Positions 6,897 to 10,167 of a stretch of DNA of 10,167 bases are shown here, in pieces. Position 1 is the first letter of the stretch. The number at the start of each line of letters is the position of its first letter. Below the pieces are notes generated by a model. The model ran no database searches. It saw only the letters and a program-made list of their open reading frames with translations, and had not been told where the DNA came from. Made by a program: the position numbers and the translations under genes. Source of the DNA: Serpentinimonas sp. (GTDB taxonomy: Bacteria > Pseudomonadota > Gammaproteobacteria > Burkholderiales > Burkholderiaceae_C); contig JALOSG010000092.1 in assembly GCA_025458665.1 (NCBI GenBank), positions 1-10,167 of the forward strand. The letters are read 5' to 3'.

Positions 6897-6910
6897 TGCA
6901 GTAAAGTGCA
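6897..6910. promoter_or_regulatory. Putative BoxR operator (TGCA-N6-TGCA)
   Basis: TGCAGTAAAGTGCA is a perfect TGCA-N6-TGCA element in the bclA-boxR divergent region. It differs from the first boxC operator (TGCATTAAAGTGCA) at only one position. The related regulator BzdR is known, from memory, to bind such TGCA repeats. Its position allows control of both bclA and boxR. Confidence 0.75.
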
Positions 6911-6995
6911 TGTTTTGGCGAGGTCCTCAAGCCAGCAGCAGGTCAGGGTTTACCCCGTGCAGGTTGCCAGCCCGCACCCGCCCTTTCGTCTGTGC

Positions 6996-7000
6996 AAGGA
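6996..7000 (+). promoter_or_regulatory. Ribosome binding site fixing the boxR start
   Basis: AAGGA lies eight bases upstream of ATG 7009. The reading frame is open further upstream (to an ATG at 6730), but that stretch overlaps bclA and the operators and encodes nothing BoxR-like, so the 7009 start is preferred. Confidence 0.8.
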
Positions 7001-7008
7001 ACTGCCCC

Positions 7009-7965
7009 ATGAGTCTGTCTGTCCTAGCGCCTGCTGCGGCCGAATCCGGGGCCACCACGCCGGCTGTGGGCGCCAGCCCGGCCGGCGGCGACGAATCCCG
7101 TCACCCTTTCCTGCTGGCGCTCGGTGAGCGTGTGCGCACCCTGCGCTCGCGCCGCGGCATGACGCGCAAGGCGCTGGCGCTGGCCGCCGATGTGTCCGAG
7201 CGGCATCTGGCCAACCTGGAGTACGGCACGGGCAATGCGTCCATTCTGGTGCTGCTGCAGGTGGCGCAGGCGCTGCAATGCTCGCTGGCCGAGCTGCTGG
7301 GCGATGTGACCGCCAGTTCCCCCGAATGGTTGTTGATCCGCGAGTTGCTGCAGGGCCGCAGTGAAGAGGAACTCAACCAGGCGCGCGCCGGCATTGCCGC
7401 CCTGTTCGGCGCTGGCACGTCCGACCCGCAGGGCCGCGAGGCCCGCGTGGCGCTCATCGGTTTGCGCGGGGCTGGCAAGTCCACCTTGGGCCAGCGTCTG
7501 GCCGACGACCTGGGCTACCCCTTCATCGAACTGAGCCGCCAGATCGAGCAGTTTGCCGGCTGCAGCATCAGCGAGATTCACAACCTGTACGGGGCGCATG
7601 CCTACCGCCGCTACGAGCGCCGTGCGCTGGAGGAAGCCATACAAATCTACCCCGAGGTGGTGATTGCCACGCCCGGCGGGCTGGTGGCCGATTCGGCCAA
7701 CTTCAACGTGCTGCTGAACCACTGCACTACCGTGTGGTTGCAGGCCGACCCCGAGGACCACATGAACCGTGTGGCTGCCCAGGGCGACCTGCGCCCCATG
7801 GCCGCCAGCCGCGAGGCCATGGAAGACCTGAAGCGCATTCTGGAGGGCCGCATGCCGTTCTATTCCAAGGCCGATCTGGTGTTCAACACCAGTGCCCAGG
7901 ACCTGGAGGCGGGCTTTCGGTTGTTGCGCCAGCAGGTGCGGCAGTTGCTGGCTTTGCCCGCGTGA
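7009..7965 (+). CDS. boxR: BoxR/BzdR-type transcriptional regulator (XRE HTH + shikimate-kinase-like domain)
   Basis: A 318-residue cytoplasmic regulator. Residues 1-32 are a low-complexity Ala/Gly/Ser leader. Residues 38-98 form an XRE helix-turn-helix (GERVRTLRSRRGMTRKALAL, then ERHLANLEYGTGNAS). A linker follows, then from about 146 a shikimate-kinase-like domain with Walker A GLRGAGKST (151-159), TPGGLV (221-226), and lid-like LRPM (261-264) and GRMPFYSKADLVF (280-292). The Asp-x-Asp that binds shikimate in true kinases is replaced by Glu174-Leu-Ser176 (FIELSRQIE), so kinase activity is unlikely. In this family the domain senses benzoyl-CoA and the HTH represses catabolic genes until benzoyl-CoA forms. 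It sits between bclA and boxC, with TGCA-N6-TGCA operators on both sides. boxC follows after 135 bp with its own promoter. Confidence 0.95.
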   Translation: MSLSVLAPAAAESGATTPAVGASPAGGDESRHPFLLALGERVRTLRSRRGMTRKALALAADVSERHLANLEYGTGNASILVLLQVAQALQCSLAELLGDVTASSPEWLLIRELLQGRSEEELNQARAGIAALFGAGTSDPQGREARVALIGLRGAGKSTLGQRLADDLGYPFIELSRQIEQFAGCSISEIHNLYGAHAYRRYERRALEEAIQIYPEVVIATPGGLVADSANFNVLLNHCTTVWLQADPEDHMNRVAAQGDLRPMAASREAMEDLKRILEGRMPFYSKADLVFNTSAQDLEAGFRLLRQQVRQLLALPA

Positions 7966-8012
7966 CCGCCCGACCGTCTGGGCGTCCTGTCCGCGTGGGG
8001 CTCCATAAAATA

Positions 8013-8026
8013 TGCATTAAAGTGCA
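8013..8026. promoter_or_regulatory. Putative BoxR operator 1 of the boxC promoter
   Basis: TGCATTAAAGTGCA is a perfect TGCA-N6-TGCA element ending immediately before the -35 TTGACA at 8027. A protein bound here would touch or block the -35 region. It is almost identical to the element at 6897-6910. Confidence 0.75.
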
Positions 8027-8056
8027 TTGACAGGGATTCCGGGCTTGCAATATACT
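8027..8056 (+). promoter_or_regulatory. boxC(-boxB) promoter
   Basis: A consensus -35 TTGACA (8027-8032) and a five-of-six -10 TATACT (8051-8056) are separated by 18 bp, predicting a start near 8063 and a leader of about 38 bases. This is the strongest sigma-70-type promoter in the window. It is flanked and overlapped by the two TGCA-N6-TGCA operators, as expected for a strong promoter held off by a repressor. Confidence 0.82.
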
Positions 8057-8059
8057 GCA
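8046..8059. promoter_or_regulatory. Putative BoxR operator 2 of the boxC promoter
   Basis: TGCAATATACTGCA is a second perfect TGCA-N6-TGCA element, 33 bp (about three helical turns) from operator 1. Its last six-base interval plus first T contain most of the -10 box, so binding would directly exclude RNA polymerase. Confidence 0.75.
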
Positions 8060-8100
8060 ACCATGCCGATGGCGGCACCCAGAACACCCCAGGAGACTCC

Positions 8101-9759
8101 ATGTCGCAGACGCCCATCGTTGAGTACCAGACGCACCCTTCGCGTTACCGCCACGTGAAGCTCAGCTTCGACGGCGCCATTGCCACCCTGAGCCTGAACA
8201 TCGACGAGGACGCCGGCATCCGCCCCGGCTACAAGCTCAAGCTCAACAGCTACGACCTGGGTGTGGACATTGAACTGCACGACGCGCTGCAGCGCATCCG
8301 CTTCGAGCACCCCGAAGTGCGCACCGTGGTGCTCACCAGCCTGAAGGACCGCGTGTTCTGCTCGGGCGCCAACATCTTCATGCTGGGCCTGTCCAGCCAC
8401 GCGTGGAAGGTGAACTTCTGCAAGTTCACCAACGAAACCCGCAACGGCATGGAGGATGCCAGCCGTTACTCGGGCATCAAGTTCGTGGCCGCGCTGAACG
8501 GCGCCTGCGCCGGTGGTGGTTACGAGCTGGCACTGGCCTGCGACGACATCGTGCTGGTGGACGACCGTTCTTCGGCGGTGAGCCTGCCCGAAGTGCCGCT
8601 GCTGGGCGTGCTGCCCGGTACCGGCGGCCTGACCCGCGTGACCGACAAGCGCCATGTGCGCCACGACCTGGCCGACCTGTTCTGCACCAGCGTGGAAGGC
8701 GTGCGCGGCCAGAAGGCGGTGGACTGGCGGCTGGTGGACGCCGCGCCCAAGCCCAGCCAGTTCCAGCAGGTGGTGCGCGAGCGCGCCGAAAAGCTGGCTG
8801 CGCAAAGCGACCGCCCCACCGACGGCAAGCCCGTGGAGCTGACCCCGCTGAACCGGCAGATAGACGCCGACGCGCTGCGCTACACCCACGTGACGGTAAC
8901 CATAGACCGTAGCAAGCGCCACGCCACCTTCACCGTGAAAGCGCCCACCGGCGCGCAGCCCACCGATGTGGCGGGCATAGAGGCGGCCGGTGTGAACTGG
9001 TATCCGCTGGCCATGGCGCGCGAGCTGGACGATGCCATCCTGCACATGCGTACCAACGAATTGGACGTGGGCACGTGGCTGCTGAAAACCCAGGGCGATG
9101 CCGCTGCCGTGCTGGCCGTGGACGCCACCCTGGCCGCCCACCAGAACCACTGGCTGGTGCGCGAAACCATAGGCATGCTGCGCCGCACGCTGGCCCGGCT
9201 CGATGTGTCCTCGCGCAGCCTGTTCGCGCTGGTGGAGTCTGGCTCCTGCTTTGCCGGCACGCTGGCCGAACTGGCCTTCTGCGCCGACCGCGCCTACATG
9301 CAGGTGCTGCCCGACACGCCGGAGCAGGAACCCACACTCACCCTGAGCGAGATGAACCTGGGCTATCTGCCCATGGTGACCGGGCAGTCGCGGCTGGCGC
9401 GGCGCTTCTACGAAGAAGCCGCTCCCATGGAAGCGGTGCGCGGTGCCATCGGCCAGGCCCTGAATGGCGACGCCGCTGCCAAGCTGGGACTGGTGACGGC
9501 CGCACTGGACGACATCGACTGGGCCGACGAAATCCGGCTGGTGCTGGAAGAGCGCGCGGCCATGTCGCCCGACGCGCTCACCGGGCTGGAGGCCAACCTG
9601 CGCTTCTGCCAGCAGGAGAACATGGTGACGCGGATTTTCGGGCGCCTCACGGCCTGGCAGAACTGGATCTTCAACCGCCCGAATGCCGTGGGCGACAAAG
9701 GCGCACTGAAGGTGTACGGCAAAGGCGACAAAGCCACTTTCGACTTCAACCGCGTCTGA
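8101..9759 (+). CDS. boxC: Benzoyl-CoA-dihydrodiol lyase / 2,3-epoxybenzoyl-CoA dihydrolase BoxC
   Basis: BoxC hydrolytically opens the ring of 2,3-epoxybenzoyl-CoA to give 3,4-dehydroadipyl-CoA semialdehyde and formate, the ring-cleavage step of the aerobic CoA-thioester benzoate route. The 552-residue protein has the usual BoxC length and carries a crotonase (enoyl-CoA hydratase) fold. Visible are the oxyanion-hole segments VFCSGANIFMLGL (85-97) and NGACAGGGYELALACDD (133-149), and EVPLLGVLPGTGGLTRVTDK (164-183). A second, more diverged crotonase-like half (about 300-480) contains FALVESGSCFAGTLAELAF. Start ATG 8101 has AGGAG, with five bases between GGAG and the ATG. It is transcribed from the promoter at 8027-8056 and followed after 89 bp by boxB. 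The high similarity in layout to known box clusters makes the assignment firm. Confidence 0.96.
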   Translation: MSQTPIVEYQTHPSRYRHVKLSFDGAIATLSLNIDEDAGIRPGYKLKLNSYDLGVDIELHDALQRIRFEHPEVRTVVLTSLKDRVFCSGANIFMLGLSSHAWKVNFCKFTNETRNGMEDASRYSGIKFVAALNGACAGGGYELALACDDIVLVDDRSSAVSLPEVPLLGVLPGTGGLTRVTDKRHVRHDLADLFCTSVEGVRGQKAVDWRLVDAAPKPSQFQQVVRERAEKLAAQSDRPTDGKPVELTPLNRQIDADALRYTHVTVTIDRSKRHATFTVKAPTGAQPTDVAGIEAAGVNWYPLAMARELDDAILHMRTNELDVGTWLLKTQGDAAAVLAVDATLAAHQNHWLVRETIGMLRRTLARLDVSSRSLFALVESGSCFAGTLAELAFCADRAYMQVLPDTPEQEPTLTLSEMNLGYLPMVTGQSRLARRFYEEAAPMEAVRGAIGQALNGDAAAKLGLVTAALDDIDWADEIRLVLEERAAMSPDALTGLEANLRFCQQENMVTRIFGRLTAWQNWIFNRPNAVGDKGALKVYGKGDKATFDFNRV

Positions 9760-9789
9760 TTTCTTGAAATTGTTGTGCAGCAGGTTTCC

Positions 9790-9825
9790 CGGTGGAGTCT
9801 GTTGCAACCAAATGCCTCTCCACCG
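9790..9825 (+). terminator. Hairpin with T-rich tail in the boxC-boxB gap (possible partial terminator/attenuator)
   Basis: CGGTGGAG (9790-9797) and CTCCACCG (9818-9825) form a perfect 8-bp stem around a 20-base loop. The loop contains the self-complementary GTTGCAAC (9801-9808). A T-rich run GTTTTCTT (9827-9834) follows the stem. It lies between two genes of one pathway, so it is more likely a leaky terminator, a processing site or an mRNA-stability element than a full stop. The loop is longer and the T-tract less pure than in classic terminators. Confidence 0.4.
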
Positions 9826-9848
9826 CGTTTTCTTGTCCGGAGACACCC

Positions 9849-10167
<319 letters not shown>

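Noticed and set aside
6730..7008. Upstream in-frame extension of boxR from ATG 6730
   Set aside because: It overlaps the bclA start, the operators and the candidate promoters, and has no BoxR-like sequence. ATG 7009 has AAGGA at good spacing.
7967..7984. CGCCC...GGGCG inverted repeat after the boxR stop
   Set aside because: The stem is only 5 bp and no T-tract follows, so a terminator cannot be supported.
9764..9792. TTGAAA as a -35 for a separate boxB promoter
   Set aside because: No -10-like sequence lies 16-18 bp downstream.
9776..9806. Two further TGCA copies upstream of boxB as a BoxR site
   Set aside because: They are 27 bp apart, not at the N6 spacing of the other sites, and no promoter is associated.
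8017..9846. Long minus-strand open frame (609 codons) opposite boxC
   Set aside because: It is antisense to an unmistakable BoxC, has no domain-like segments, and runs across the boxC promoter region.

Overview
The window reads as high-GC chromosomal DNA from a beta-proteobacterium, most likely Burkholderiales and perhaps Comamonadaceae. This rests on the strong G/C third-position bias and on a box (benzoyl-CoA oxidation) cluster whose BoxR, BoxC and BoxB resemble the Azoarcus/Comamonadaceae types. The taxonomic call is inference. I saw no tRNA, rRNA, CRISPR array or insertion sequence.

Left part (1-5114): an ethanolamine (or related amino-alcohol) module. The left edge cuts a minus-strand gene whose visible N-terminus looks like an EutR-type AraC regulator. 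Divergent from it is a tightly packed plus-strand operon: an APC-family (choline/GABA/ethanolamine-type) permease, a classical short-chain dehydrogenase, and the two subunits of adenosylcobalamin-dependent ethanolamine ammonia-lyase, eutB and eutC. Permease/SDR and eutB/eutC overlap by a few bases (ATGA and TGATG), so translation is probably coupled. No microcompartment, EutA reactivase or aldehyde dehydrogenase gene lies inside the window.

Right part (5136-10167): the aerobic 'hybrid' benzoate pathway. A benzoate-CoA ligase gene runs on the minus strand, convergent with eutC (21 bp gap) and divergent from boxR. BoxR is an XRE-type helix-turn-helix fused to a shikimate-kinase-like domain. After it come boxC (benzoyl-CoA-dihydrodiol lyase) and the first 106 codons of boxB (oxygenase subunit of benzoyl-CoA epoxidase), which leaves the window at the right edge. 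The ligase makes benzoyl-CoA, BoxA/BoxB epoxidise it, BoxC opens the ring, and benzoyl-CoA probably releases BoxR.

The clearest non-coding signal is a repeated TGCA-N6-TGCA motif. Two perfect copies bracket a strong promoter (TTGACA / TATACT) in front of boxC. One perfect and one near-perfect copy lie in the bclA-boxR divergent region. The spacings (33 and 36 bp between copies) suggest helically phased operators for BoxR. A hairpin with a T-rich tail between boxC and boxB may set their relative expression. I found no wholly unknown system; the novelty lies in the operator architecture, an apparent insertion in EutB, the boxC-boxB hairpin and the eut-box juxtaposition.
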